A DNA stretch of 64,000 nucleotides from Mortierella sp. BCC40632 (lineage: Eukaryota; Mortierellomycota; Mortierellomycetes; Mortierellales; Mortierellaceae). Numbering within the stretch: position 1 is the stretch's first letter; each line of letters starts with the position of its first letter. The notes beneath the pieces were generated by a model. It saw only the letters and a list, made by a program, of their open reading frames with translations. It was not told where the DNA came from and did not search any database. Shown piece by piece: positions 21,634 through 33,046 of this stretch. The stretch lies in contig WAEK01000038.1 in the NCBI GenBank assembly GCA_011634665.1, positions 1 through 64,000 of the forward strand. The letters are read 5' to 3'. The translations under genes were made by a program, and so were the position numbers.

Positions 21634-23839
21634 CGTCTATTTCTCCTTATTCTTTCTCTCACTCTTTCTTTCACTACCTTTCTCTTTCTTTCTTTCTCTC
21701 TCTCTCTCTATCGTAGCATTCCTTTTTTATTCTCATTCTAACTTTCTGAAGGGACGTGGTGGGGGAAGGCAACAAAGCCGGGTGTAATGGGGATAAAGAG
21801 TCGGAGCAGGCGTACTATAGACTATCGCATCTTATCTCTGTCTGTCTGTCTGTCTTTTTTTTTTTTTTTTTTTTTTAATATTTCCCTTCATTGTTGTAAG
21901 AATTGTCGCGGAGAATGACCTGATGTTCTTCCTCATATTCTTGGTCATATTCAAAGTCTTCGCGTAGCAGCATCCTCGTCAAATTGGGAGTCTACTCCAA
22001 AGTAATACTCTCATTCGACCCTCCGTACACCATTTTATCTTTTTGCAAGAGCATAGAGATGTGTCGGAAAGGCAATGGATACATGTCGTTCATGAGAAGC
22101 AATGACATTGATATACTGAAGCGTCTTCAGGTATTTCAAAACCGACCAGGTCCTCATGGTTTACAAAGGGGATATCTTTTTGTACTCAAATGGTTCCAAC
22201 CAACTGGAAAGCTCTTTTAATTGAAAAATATATGGGTTGAATGAGCTTATTATCACTCCTTCTTCATCACGGGTAGAAATAGTGATGGAGCAAAGTTTAT
22301 CATGCCTTGATTGCTGGATGTTATTGTCTGCTGATCTGGGTCATCAGGAGTAGGGGACTCCAAGTCCGAGAAAAGGGGGACAATACTGACGTCGACTAAT
22401 TCGAAAAGTTGCAATATTATTTCTATTTCTGTTGGATCTAGAAAGGGCAGGCTGGCCATTGCAGCGGGGGTCATCGCGAGTACTCCTGGCTGGAGTGATT
22501 TTTGCTCGAGGCATCCTTCGCAGATCAAACCTTAGCTGATTGAACCAAGGATAAAAAAAAAAGGGACATATCTTTGAGGTGAGGAAAGAGAGAGGGAAAT
22601 AGGATGGTGGAGAGGAGGAGAACAGAAGGCAAGGACAGTGTGAAAGGGCATACTCTGTCTCATATCGCTTTTTATATGCTCCTCTGTTTTGAGTAGCATG
22701 AAGCGATGAAGGGGAGAAGGCGGTGGGGAGACAAAAGTGAAGTAGTGGACACAGAAAGTATAAGTACAATAGGAGAGAGATTAGGCTTAATAGTGTGTTG
22801 TTTAATCTCCTTTTCTCTTTTTCACTCTTTCTTGAAGTCTCTCTCTCTGTGTGTGTGGGTGTGAAGGTAATTAAACCTCACATTTAGTTGGTTTTACTCG
22901 AGATGTTTGAGTCATCTCATAGTCAAACTGGGGCAATTATTGCAAAGACACAGGGCAAATAGTGTTGCTTCATACTCCAGTTGTTAATATCTCTGTAAAT
23001 GTGCAATGTGCGTGGGAAGACGTGAAAAAAAAAAAAAAAGTGTTGCGTGGGAAAGAAAAAAAAGGAGAGAAAGGTGTCTGTATGATAGGGATGTAATATC
23101 ACTTTTACCCCTACTCTATCCAGGTTGGGCTCTATCTTGAAGAAGACCATGGAGCCATTAGTTACTGCTGAATCTGTCGTACACAGGAATGTAGATTCTT
23201 CACAGAGATACTTCCGAGTATGAGTTGGTTTGCAGATCAGTGAGCTTGTGTATGGATACTCCAATGATTAAGGTGGAGCCTTTTTTTTTTTTTTTTTTTT
23301 TTTTTTTATTGTTTCCTATTCCTTTCGCTTTTTGAAGTAGTGTATGGAGGCCAATGCTCTCTAATCCTTGGCTCAGAAGGAGCTCCAGTAAGTTGGTTCT
23401 CATTTTAGGTGGGGATGGCACACTTTATTGAAGTGGTAATAGGGTAGTCTCCGTAATCCATAATGCTATCAACATTGCTTTTTTTATGTTTCTTTTCAAA
23501 CAACAATAGCTAATTCAATGGTTCACGGGAGGAAGACAATGTATTCATGTGAAAGGCAGCTTTGAATGGAAGAGAGAGATGAACAGAGAGATTGAATGAA
23601 TGTGCTCGTGTGAGAGAGAGAGGGAAAAGAGTGTGGGAATTGGCCATTTTTATGTTGATGACTGAAAGTCAGCAGTATCAAAAGCTCCTACGCTCTCTAC
23701 GCAGATGCCATCAAAAACCCACTGCAGCTACAACCTCTTTCATGGAGCTGCTCCCAGTCTCTCTGTTGCAACAACTCCACTTAATTGCTCTGACCACCTT
23801 TCGCTTTATACTGCAACTGCTACATCAACTGCTACATAC

Positions 23840-23872
<33 letters not shown>

Positions 23873-25218
23873 ATACCTTCCCACGACTGTACCTTTGAGG
23901 GGCCATATGCATGCGCTTCCTGCAATAAAATAGAAGCAAAGAAAGCAAACTTATCGAGATCAGTGGTAAGCACACGCAAGGAAGACGTTGAAATGAACTA
24001 CGGTCAAAATGGTTCAGTTGATAATGAAATGGAGACCATACACCTCTTGGGTCTCCTAGATGCCTCTCTCTCTCATATGCACTTGCCTTATTTCTGTTAT
24101 CAATGCGCAGGAAGAATAGCTGGTGCTTTTTTCTATTTCTTGAATAAAAAGAAAAACAAAAAGAAAAGAAGCTTGGCTCAAGACAGTGAACGCATGAGGA
24201 TAAAAAAAGAGTAGAGACGAAAGGAAACACAGAGAGACAAACATCGTGTACAGTAGGTTCTTACGGGCATGGTTGCTGGCGACTACGGGAAAGAGGAAAA
24301 GTAATTAGGCCTTTGCTGAAACGATGGATGGCGAGCAATGCTGGAATGTATAATGCTAAGGTGAATGAGGATGGCGAGGGACGGCTGTGGGAATGAGGGT
24401 AGGTTGTTGAGAGGAGGAGGAGGGAGGGAAGCAGGAGAGGATAAGAAAGAGGAGGAGGAGTTTAGAGCTGGAGGATGGAAGAAAGAAAGAAAGGTGGAGT
24501 GTGTTCAAGGAAGGGAAAGGAGTGCTATAAAAAAAAAAAAAAAAAAAAAAAAGTGGGGCATACCTCACATGGTGTACCATGACCTGTCACAGAATACAGT
24601 GCATTCTGTGCTCAGCCAGAAGACTGCTCGTGGGAAGATTTCTGACGCACATGGACTGGAGTTTCCTCATTTAGACAGATCCTCTCGACCTTTTGTGCTT
24701 TTGCAAGGCTATGATGGCATGCGATGCATGGCCCTCTTTTGCTGAGGAGCAAGAACATAATCTATAGAATGAGATAAGCTGGTCTTTTCTCAAGAAACGA
24801 TGGCAGCGTACATGAGTCCAGGGCAAGGGAGAGGTGAGCCTTGTTTATGGTTCTTTAGTAGGTTTCTGAGTAATCAGATTAGAGATGTTTGAGAGGACCC
24901 GACTACTCGGTGAAGGAACTCTTTGTAAGTCTGTGATACCTTCTTTGGGATGTTCAATAAATGATAAAAAAAAAAAAAGTCTACACATCTACGCCCCTAT
25001 GCAATAAGGATAGGATTCTATTTTCGAGTTTTTCTCGAGGGTTCATGAATGAAAACGACCTTTTAATGGATGAAAGTGATTCATTTTCAAAGGAGCATTT
25101 GGTCATTCACTTTGATGAGGACATGGGGTCGATTCAGAAGGGGCATCTTAAGAGATTTTCCTTATTTGGGCATCGATACCTTTTTAGGCTGTGTCAGTTA
25201 CGTGCGTCATTATATAGA
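21120..25218 (-). mobile_element. Helitron-like element Hel-2, inverted inside Hel-1
   Basis: A full 4,099-bp copy in minus orientation: on the minus strand it starts TCTATATAATGACG at 25,218 and ends CTACTTG at 21,120. The 3' hairpin is at 21,126-21,154. It sits in Hel-1 within GATA/TCCCC. The uninterrupted sequence is present in Hel-3 at about 61,810, which proves the insertion site and the absence of any duplication. Confidence 0.88.
21596..21716. repeat. CT/GA microsatellite inside the Helitron family
   Basis: A (CT)n run followed by TTTC/CTCT-rich tracts. Equivalent tracts are at 25,680-25,860 and 62,262-62,460. The three copies differ in length, so this is the most variable part of the element. 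The leucine/serine-only reading frames across it are not genes. Confidence 0.8.
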
Positions 25219-25810
25219 TCCCCTTTGTAAACCATGAGGACCTGGTCGGTTTTGAAATACCTGAAGACGCTTCAGTATATCAATGCCATTGCTTCTCATG
25301 AACGACATGTATCCATTGCCTTTCCGACACATCTCTATGCTCTTGCAAAAAGATAAAATGGTGTACGGAGGGTCGAATGAGAGTATTACTTTGGAGTAGA
25401 CTCCCAATTTGACGAGGATGCTCTACGCGAAGACTTTGAATACTGTATGACCAAGAATATGAGGAACAACATCAGGTCATTCTCCGTGACAATTCTTACA
25501 ACAATGAAGGGAAATATTAAAAAAAAAAAAAAAAAAAAATAGACAGACAGACAGAGATAAGATGCGATAGTCTATAGTACGCCCTGTCCGACTCTTTATC
25601 CCCATTACACCCGGCTTTGTTGCCTTCCCCTCCACGTCCCTTCAGAAAGTTAGAGGAGAATAAAAGGAATGCTACGATAGAGAGAGAGAGAGAAAGAAAG
25701 AAAGAGAAAGGTAGTGAAAGAAAGAGTGAGAGAGAGAAAGAAAAGAAAGAAAGAGAAATGTAGTGAAAGAAAGAGTGAGAGAAAGAATAAGGAGAGAAAA
25801 GACGAAAAAA

Positions 25811-25864
<54 letters not shown>

Positions 25865-26393
25865 AGCGTGTGTCTAGGAGATAGAGAGGATAGGGGCAAG
25901 GATTCGGTGGAGCATTAGTAAAGTACACCCAGTCACCCACTGTCTGCTTCATTTAATCTTGCAGTTCGACTTTGGGAGGGATCTATGGTGGGAGACCCAT
26001 ATCAGAGGAGCAGGGCCCTGGGCACGTGCACATCACAGCAGCTACATTAGATATAGCCTCCTGTGGGACAGGAAACAGAGTAAATACTCAGCGTCCCTGA
26101 GACTAAGTGTCCAGGCATGTCTTTTTCTCACCGACTCACACTTTCCCTTTGCTCTTCGCCTTTGACTACCACGGTCATCCCTATCGAGGCGTTTCCTCAC
26201 GGTAAGCTCATTCACATCACTCTTGCAGCTAAAAAAAAAAAAAAAAAAAAAAAAAAAACTTTTGAAAGAAGGAAAGAAGGAAAGACTACCAAAGGCGAGG
26301 AGTCGAGTGCCCGTGGCGAAGCCGCGGGCACTCTACTTGTAAGTTGGACGAGTCAAGAACAAGCAAGCCCTTGAACTGTTTTCTCTGTCTTGC

Positions 26394-26514
26394 CTGTCCA
26401 TTGGAGAACGCTCGACTCTGAAACTGACAGCAAGGCAGCCGTGTCAGCCTTTGATAGCCCATGGAAGCTGTAAAGTATCACTGCTCGCAGTCTCAGGTCT
26501 TCAGAGATAGTCAT
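26394..26514 (-). pseudogene. DD34E transposase exon 1 (split gene, part 1)
   Basis: ATG at 26,514-26,512 opens MTISEDLRLRAVILYSF, then LSKADTAALLSVSESSVLQW, a helix-turn-helix DNA-binding domain of about 40 residues. The exon ends ACAG before GCAAGA, a GC-type 5' splice site. Joining to exon 2 at 18,063 completes the Val codon and keeps the frame. Without the Helitrons the intron would be 88 bases (26,393-26,340 plus 18,097-18,064), a normal fungal size. 26,515-26,769 upstream is the probable promoter/5' region; I see no further gene in it. Confidence 0.82.
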
Positions 26515-27253
26515 TGAGGAAAGGAGCTGTCAAGGTGGTGCGGCGTGAGAAAAACAAATGACTGGGACGATGGTGAAAAATTTGGTGGCAATATGGGCCA
26601 AGGTAACTAGCGAAAAAATAAAGGAAGGAGAAATGTAAATGCCGAAAAGACGAGGATGTACCCGCACTTTTGGTCTCGAAAACGTATCAAAAATGCGCGT
26701 GTCTACTTTTTTTGATGGCCAAGGCAACGTTAATCCACGAGTATGTCTGTATTAATAGGGAGCTTGACACGATAAATAGACAGATTTGCGGCAGGAGAGC
26801 ATCCCTTGTTGTCAACAATTACTCTGCAGAAAACAAAAACAAATGAAATGGACAATAAAAAACATAAATACATAATAACAAAGCATAAGATTTTCTAAAC
26901 AAAGTAAAAATATTTAATATCAAACGATAAACTAATCTTTCAAAAAATATTTCGATACAATAAGAAATCAATCAAAGGAAAGACAATTATCTAAATCTAC
27001 ATAAAATAAAAAAAATTCTAAGTCAAACAATTGATAAAATCAATGAATCACTTTGCTAAACATCCATATTCACAAAAACAATTTATATAATATTCATCAA
27101 AATCGACCGATCATAATGAGTGAAATAAATTTACAAAATCGGACAATTAAAAAATGATAATGAAAAATTTTGATATAATTGACTGACAATGAATAACTAA
27201 AATATAAAATATCGATATATTATCAAATAAATACATGGTATTACGCATTTAAT

Positions 27254-27320
27254 CTGTTTTTGATATTTCAACTTTTATCAAGAAAGTAGCTTTAACTGAA
27301 GTCACAAACAGTTGAAAACA
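27254..27320. repeat. Small foldback repeat, partial copy c
   Basis: CTGTTTTTGATATTTCAAC at the left and AACTGAAGTCACAAACAG at the right pair with each other and match the ends of the copy at 30,603-30,727. The central part present in that copy is missing. Confidence 0.5.
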
Positions 27321-28512
27321 GAAAAAATATTTTAAATTAATGTCAGAATAAAATTAATGTTAAGTATATAATTTTAACTTTTTATCCTTGACACCTGTAT
27401 TATCTTCTGATTTGTATAATTATTTGAAAATATATAGCTCACTTCGCTGAAATCCTTAGCAACGACCGTGCAGTATCCATCAATAATGATATGGATAAAA
27501 CAAAATCATATAAAATAAAGACAATATATACAAATTAGAAATATCATACATTTATCACATTCAAAACTACTGATATATTGTAAAATTTTACAATTCTTGA
27601 AATCTTTTATTTTTTTGAGAAATATTTATGACATATCATTGAAAATATTTATAGAATGTGCATAACAAAAATTTTTAATCAAAAAATACTCAGTAAGTAA
27701 AAATACTGTATATTCGTACCAATAAAAATGTATAATAATTATTTATATAAATAACATACTATAATTATGAGAACATACATGAATTTTACTCTCCATTTTC
27801 AAACTTCAATTCTAAGTAAGGAAAAGTGAAAGTCTACAATTACAATTAATATGAATGGATGATATTTGAATAAAAATATTATGTCCATTATAATTGAAAT
27901 AAACATCATTCATTAAATTCTGTTTAGTACTATTATTTAATATAAAAAATAAAAGTATGAATCGTTTTAAAATATATTTTATGCCTATATATGATAGTAT
28001 ATAATAAATATTAATTGTGAATAAATAATTATGTATTGTGATATCTTTATCATTTTACAACTTCTCAATCACCGACATACCTTCTATATCGCTCATTCAA
28101 TATCAATAAAATATAATTATTGATTATATAGAATCCACTATATATTTAAAATTTCGAATAGCACATTATATAATTTGACAACCAAAGTACAATAATAATA
28201 TATTAAATTCTAACTTGAAGTAGCCTGGAGCTTCACTCACGGTTGTTGTTGTATTTTTTGTAATTTTATTTAAAATTTTAATTTATAAATAACCCACTTT
28301 TATAGAGATCTATTATTACTAAAACATTTGGATGAGTTTAAGAGATTGCAAAAGGCTATAAGAATATTTTTCTCGAACAACATGGTAGGCCTGGGCAAAG
28401 TAATCATTTTCCTTTGTAGCCGATCATTTCGACCTTAGTGATAGCTAAACTTGAATCATTCTATTATTTGTCTAGATTAAACAATACTACTTTCATTTTC
28501 CATTCCTATTAG

Positions 28513-29761
28513 ATCTACATATATCGTCTGGTTCCCGAACTGATTGATGAAACCGGTCTGATAAATTTTGATATATCTTACCATACAAAGCCTCTTCGTC
28601 TTTTGACGGAGCCAGAACGACTATCCAGTTACAGCATCGTTAGATTTTGCAAATTCATTGAAAACTAACTCTTAACTTGTTTCATTCACAATTCGTCACC
28701 AAGTTGTTAATGGCAGTCCTCCTGTTGTTAAAATGATTCCTCCTGTTGTTGGAGCCGCATCTCTTCCATATGGTCATATTCGACTTTTGAGAAACACAGG
28801 TTATTCTCCATTTCAGATGTTTTTGACCTCATTTAGCGTTGCTTATTTGTAGAATAACATGCCCTTTCGCATTAGCCCCGTGCAACGGACTGTGCATAAT
28901 CCTCGAAAATAAGAATGGAAAAAACAAAAATATCAAGTTGTTTAAGGGGTCCATGCAGATGTTGAATTAGCCTTATTGATTGTTGAGGAAACTCGGTCAT
29001 TTCCTGTTGCTGCACTTCTTGTTAACTAAAAAGTACGTTATTGCCTTCCGAGGACACTGCTTTTTCACTTGTTCAAGCTCATTAAGCGTTATGAAAAAAC
29101 CGACCCATTCCTGATAGCAAAGGTTTAATTCATCAAATACCAAATTCGATGAATTATCGTGAGTGTCTCTTGTGAATTATGGAATCCAATTCCCTGGAAC
29201 CAAGGATTGATTCATAGGTTGATTTTGGAAAATTATTTATAGTTGGTGTACCTAACGCAGTTGATCCTTGAACTTGTGTAAGTTAATCAGTGGTGGTAGC
29301 AAAGGCAGAGTTAAAGGAGGTGAGAAAGAGAAAGAGAGAGTGAAGTTAAATACATATTTGATGATAAATAATAAATATTATTATTTTATATTTCGTAGAG
29401 TGTTCTGCACTCAGCATGGGACAAACTGATCGGTAAGAAGAGGCAAGAGCACGAATCCAAATAGTAAAATGTAGAGATGACAATTGCAATGGAAATGGAG
29501 GTGGAGGAAAGAGATGGATTATGCGATGGAGCTCAGCAAGAGAAGATAATTGGCTGTGTGCCATGAAAGTTAATTATTTTAAACTCGGACGCGTCACGCT
29601 TACTTTTTCCTAGAGGGAGATTCATATTTTTTGCGTTTAAGAAATCTTAGTACATTGAGACATTTGTCCCATTTCTTGAACCGGAGCTCAATGAGCAATC
29701 AGAAGACATGCATATCCACCCTGGTTCACCCTTATCTTCTCCAAGGCAGATGATCAGCTGA
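28513..29761 (+). pseudogene. Unrecognised intron-containing gene or gene relic in the AT-rich block
   Basis: Open islands on the plus strand: 28,513-28,668 after CCTATTAG (IYIYRLVPELIDETGLINFD, then RLLTEPERLSSYSIVRF); 28,697-28,800 (HQVVNGSPPVV, GAASLPYGHIRLLRNT), ended by a foldback element at 28,802; 28,949-29,029 (VHADVELALLIVEETRSFPV); 29,243-29,277, ending in a GTAAG donor; 29,399-29,432, between CGTAG and GTAAG (exon giving LHSAWDKLI); and 29,651-29,761 after TCTTAG (YIETFVPFLEPELNEQSEDM ... RQMIS, stop). Composition and codon structure differ sharply from the surrounding AT-rich DNA. I do not recognise the protein. Stops between islands may lie in introns or show decay. Confidence 0.5.
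28802..28937 (-). repeat. Small foldback repeat, copy a
   Basis: Inverted relative to 30,603-30,727. The shared core around CGTGCAACGGACTGTGCATA (28,879-28,898) and the outer TATTCTCCATTTCA end match with few differences; about 23 bases are extra in the middle. It interrupts an exon-like island. Confidence 0.6.
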
Positions 29762-30602
29762 TATAGAACACATCATATTATCAGGCGATTTTGGCAATGT
29801 CATTTTAAATGATTTGAAATATATTATCTAATTGCCCTGATTATTATTTTAGTATACACTACCCTATATGCACATTCATTCCCAGTTTAATATACCCGCC
29901 ATCATCTCAAAAGTGATATTTTTATTCATAGCCAGAATGATTAATATTAATTGGTACTAAGTACATAATTTCCAAATGACATATATATTGCAAATTATTC
30001 ACTTCGTAGTATTAACTTAAATCTTTACTTTCATGACCAATTTCTGCTTCTATATGGTAAATGTGCAAGCTTGAATTCTGGAGTAGCTTAAAGGCGTGAT
30101 GTTTTCCACCTGTACTAGAATATTCTACAGACTGATCTCTTAATTTTTCTTAAGATAGGGTAGCAATATAGAGGTAGTAGCTTTTACTATAATAGTATGA
30201 ATTTATAAAAATATTAAATATGAGTGGTCATTTATTCACACAAACATACAACCCTATTATCAGTGCCTTCTATGAATTAATCAGAGAATAATAAACCTTC
30301 TTGAAAAAAATATTTACAATTATTATTGGTACAAATATTTGTGATCGAGAGCCGGAGATAGTTCATCGGGGCACCTTAATGGTTTAACGAAAATTACACT
30401 ATAATTTGTCGAATAGTTATTTGTTCTCAATCTTGTATGCATAATCAATATTATTGATCATACAAGAAAAGCAAGTCAACAAGTTGATAGAAATCACTCT
30501 AAAGTGCGACCTCGGCCAATTGTCAAATAATTATTAACACAAGAACTATCTAGTGACTATTCGGTTAATGCCGGGATTTCTCAGACATTTAAGGGATAAA
30601 CA

Positions 30603-30727
30603 TATTCTCCATTTCATCTGTTTTTGATTTTTCCACTCTTATTTTCGTGGATTATGCACGGTCCGTTGCATGGGGCTACTGCGAAGGGAGCGCAAACTGA
30701 AGTCAAAAACAGGTGAAAAGGGTAATA
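30603..30727 (+). mobile_element. 125-bp MITE-like foldback element, copy b
   Basis: Imperfect terminal inverted repeats of about 25 bp (TATTCTCCATTTCA... and its complement; 21 of 25 match), with TA at both outer ends, as in Tc1-type miniature elements. The core is shared with 28,802-28,937 in the opposite orientation. Too short to code for anything. Confidence 0.6.
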
Positions 30728-30871
30728 AAATATATTTAGTATTTTTCTCTCCTGTATACGATTCATCAAGATTAAATTTACGAACAAAACATGTGTTAAA
30801 TCATGAATGACTTGTGGTTCTCTAGATTGTTGGGTTAAATCTTTTAAATTTTGCAATGGGCTTCCCACCAA
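30728..30871 (-). pseudogene. Short protein-like fragment
   Basis: MVGSPLQNLKDLTQQSREPQ followed by HDLTHVLFVNLILMNRIQER on the minus strand: 48 codons without a stop, ended by the foldback element at 30,727. Residue composition looks protein-like and unlike the AT-rich surroundings. Not recognised; it could be an exon of the same gene family as 28,513-29,761 or chance. Confidence 0.25.
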
Positions 30872-31888
30872 ATCATATAATTTATTTCACAACAGACCTT
30901 TCAATATTAAATTAGGAACTATTAATATGTTGATAATTGTAAATATATATATTATGTAATATAGTATTTATTTTAATTTTAAATTCATATAATTATGTAA
31001 TAATGAAATACACTTATAGATATAAAATATTTGCATATATTCTGTAGTTATTATATAATTTCGAGTAAATATTATATATTTACCTTACTATCAATTAAAC
31101 TCCTGATGGCAATATCTCAATTTTTTTTAATAATATCCAATTATTAATTTGTATATACTGCAATTTAATTCACAGTGGTTTATTTTTTCACAAATTCTAG
31201 ATTTTGTCACATTACCAATAATTTTAAGATAATTAATTAAAACTACACAGAATATATATATTAAATACATTATAAATCAATTTTTCTAGGTATTCCTAAT
31301 CATGAATACAAATTTTCTTGAAACAAGTATTTACTGCACACAATTTCAAATTTTAATGAAATATATATTTGTGGAAAAAGAGTTAGTAGAAAATATTCAT
31401 TTCTACTTTTCTATATACCTTTTATTTAATTTAATATATATGGTTGTGCTTACCAGGCCGTAATTCTGTGAATATTTTAAAATTCTTTATATACTTGATA
31501 TTATATTTTTTGTTTGTATTATCTAACTTTTGTTATTTTATATTATTGTTTATTTTGTATTGACTTTCTCACTCCATTTCAAAACGTTCACTTTTATTTA
31601 CAAATTTGTCATTTTTTAATATTTTATTATTTATCGAAGATAATCGATGGTAAATCTTCTAAGATGCAAATTTTGAATTGACCACTTGTCTTAATTTTAG
31701 TTATTGATTATCCAGTATTTTATGTATCTCACACAATACTTGATAATTTTTAGATAAATATTATCAATGGAGGGTTGGGAGTAGTCTAATATTTTACTTA
31801 TTTCGAATAACTTTCTATTACAAATTTGTCGTAATCTTTATATCATCTCATATTTGATAGTTTATTACCCATTTAAGAATCATTGACA

Positions 31889-33046
31889 ACGCTTCCCTCT
31901 CACTTTAAGTGGAATTGTGAGCGCTAGCATCGTTTTGAGAATTATCCTGCTAATCTTGCAATGTTTATTGCGTTAAATTTATCGGAAGCTCTTGTCTCTG
32001 TGGATCAGAATCCATTACGCGAGCATTACTTTTCTCATGCCTTTATTATCTTCACGTAACGTTATTTTCGTTTAATTTTAGAAATTGAATTGGATTAAGT
32101 AATATTTCTCTATCAATGATCGTAGATATGAGGCAAGTTCTTATGGTAGATAGACTCAAGAAGTGTTAGTAAAATTTCTATATTTACATATTCTTTAAAA
32201 TTTAGTTTCTTAATATAATCTTTTTATGGTGTGTTTTACACTAACTTTGATTGATATACCTCATTTACTTATATTTGTGTATGACGTCTCTACAGTACCC
32301 TTCAATTGGTACTGCCGATGGAAGGTATGTTTTTTTGTTATTTTTTTTGAGATTTGATTCTGTTTATTTTTAGACATAAACATAACTATGTAAATTTTAA
32401 TTCTCTTTCCCTATCTCACACATTCTTCATATCTTTTTTCGATCTTTTTTTTTACACTCAAATCAATTCAATGCTACTCTAAACATATTTGTTTGCTTGA
32501 TAGTATTTTTAATACCGGAGACTTACCTATTACCATTTGAATAATGTGTGCAATCCCAACAAATTTAAGAACCATCCTACTGGAGCTCTATCTATGGCAA
32601 GGATTTGAAAGTTTGGCTTCAATACCACCTGAAAATTAATTTTTCCATTTGCTCAAATATAATCGTTGAAGTATCCATACACACGTTCAATTGGCTGAGA
32701 AGGCCGTAAACCAAATTACACTTGGTATTACACAATGTCAAGATTGAACCATTCTTGGATTAAAGTTTCTCATAATATGCCCAAGCCAAATAAATACATC
32801 CCGCACATTTTATATTTTGAGCCGAGTCGGGTGTGTTTTCACCGTGAAATTTTACATTGTGTTGATAGAGTAGGGGTAGCGGTGATAATACATCTACTCA
32901 ATTATTGCAGAGCAGGAGTCAGGATGGCTCACTTAGGGGAGTCTTTTTTAGCTTCAAGGCGCCAGGTTGTAATCCAATGTCCATTAAAAAGGAGCATTCA
33001 GGGTCATTGATATCTTTGCAAAAAAAAAAAATACTAGAGCACTCAG
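31889..33046 (+). pseudogene. Decayed gene or element related to the Helitron cargo
   Basis: 31,889-32,059 is a coding-like island (LPSHFKWNCER, one TAG, then NYPANLAMFIALNLSEALVS and REHYFSHAFIIFT). From about 32,070 it is collinear with the Helitron cargo at 19,160-20,230: the exon after TTTTAG (SINDRRYEASSYGR), the small exon 32,291-32,321 between CTACAG and GTATG, and DSIFNTGDLPI / CAIPTNLRTILLELYLWQGF at about 32,500-32,620, each with in-frame stops. A broken MITE sits inside at 32,761. From 32,863 (GATAGAGTAGGGGTA) the match to the cargo resumes briefly. It is either an old Helitron copy or the gene lineage from which the cargo was captured. Confidence 0.55.
32761..32862. mobile_element. 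Old, truncated copy of the 145-bp MITE
   Basis: TAAAGTTTCTCAT at 32,761 corresponds to the MITE end TAGTGTTTCTC, followed by diverged inner arm and loop (GAGCCGAGTCGGGTG, TTCACCG.GAAATTTTACA). About 40 bases of the right arm are missing. It is far more diverged than the copies at 5,565 and 39,649, and is nested in the relic of the Helitron cargo. Confidence 0.7.

Larger units (their letters stand above)
18098..26339 (+). mobile_element. Helitron-like element Hel-1, split by Hel-2
   Basis: Begins TCTATATAATGACGCACG at 18,098 after an A and ends CTACTTG at 26,339 before a T. A 13-bp stem hairpin (26,305-26,333; GAGTGCCCGTGGC / GCCGCGGGCACTC with one G-T pair) lies six bases from the 3' end. 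No target duplication and no terminal inverted repeats. Without Hel-2 it is about 4.14 kb and matches Hel-2 and Hel-3 throughout. TC start, A/T target and 3' hairpin are Helitron traits; the CTTG end departs from the usual CTRR. No Rep/helicase frame is present, so it would depend on an enzyme made elsewhere. It lies in the intron of the DD34E gene. Confidence 0.82.
26770..32060. other. AT-rich block
   Basis: About 5.3 kb of very AT-rich sequence (by eye three quarters or more A+T) between ordinary-composition transposons. No long ORF. It contains exon-like islands of more normal composition (28,513-29,761; 30,728-30,871; 31,889-32,059) and small foldback repeats (27,254; 28,802; 30,603). No rRNA, tRNA or known mitochondrial gene was recognised. 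Possible explanations are an AT-rich centromere-type core, mutated old repeats, or a degenerate gene region; the sequence alone does not decide. Confidence 0.75.

Noticed and set aside
21503..21787. Leucine/serine-rich ORFs across CT/GA tracts (also at 25,650-25,952 and 62,238-62,558)
   Set aside because: They are translations of a microsatellite; they differ in length between copies and have no other protein-like features.
18098..26339. Large inverted duplication that might be a palindromic amplicon
   Set aside because: The junctions are those of one Helitron-like copy inserted into another; Hel-3 shows the unbroken sequence.
26770..32060. Mitochondrial DNA insertion as the cause of the AT-rich block
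   Set aside because: No mitochondrial gene, rRNA or tRNA was recognised, and the exon-like islands carry nuclear-type GT-AG borders.
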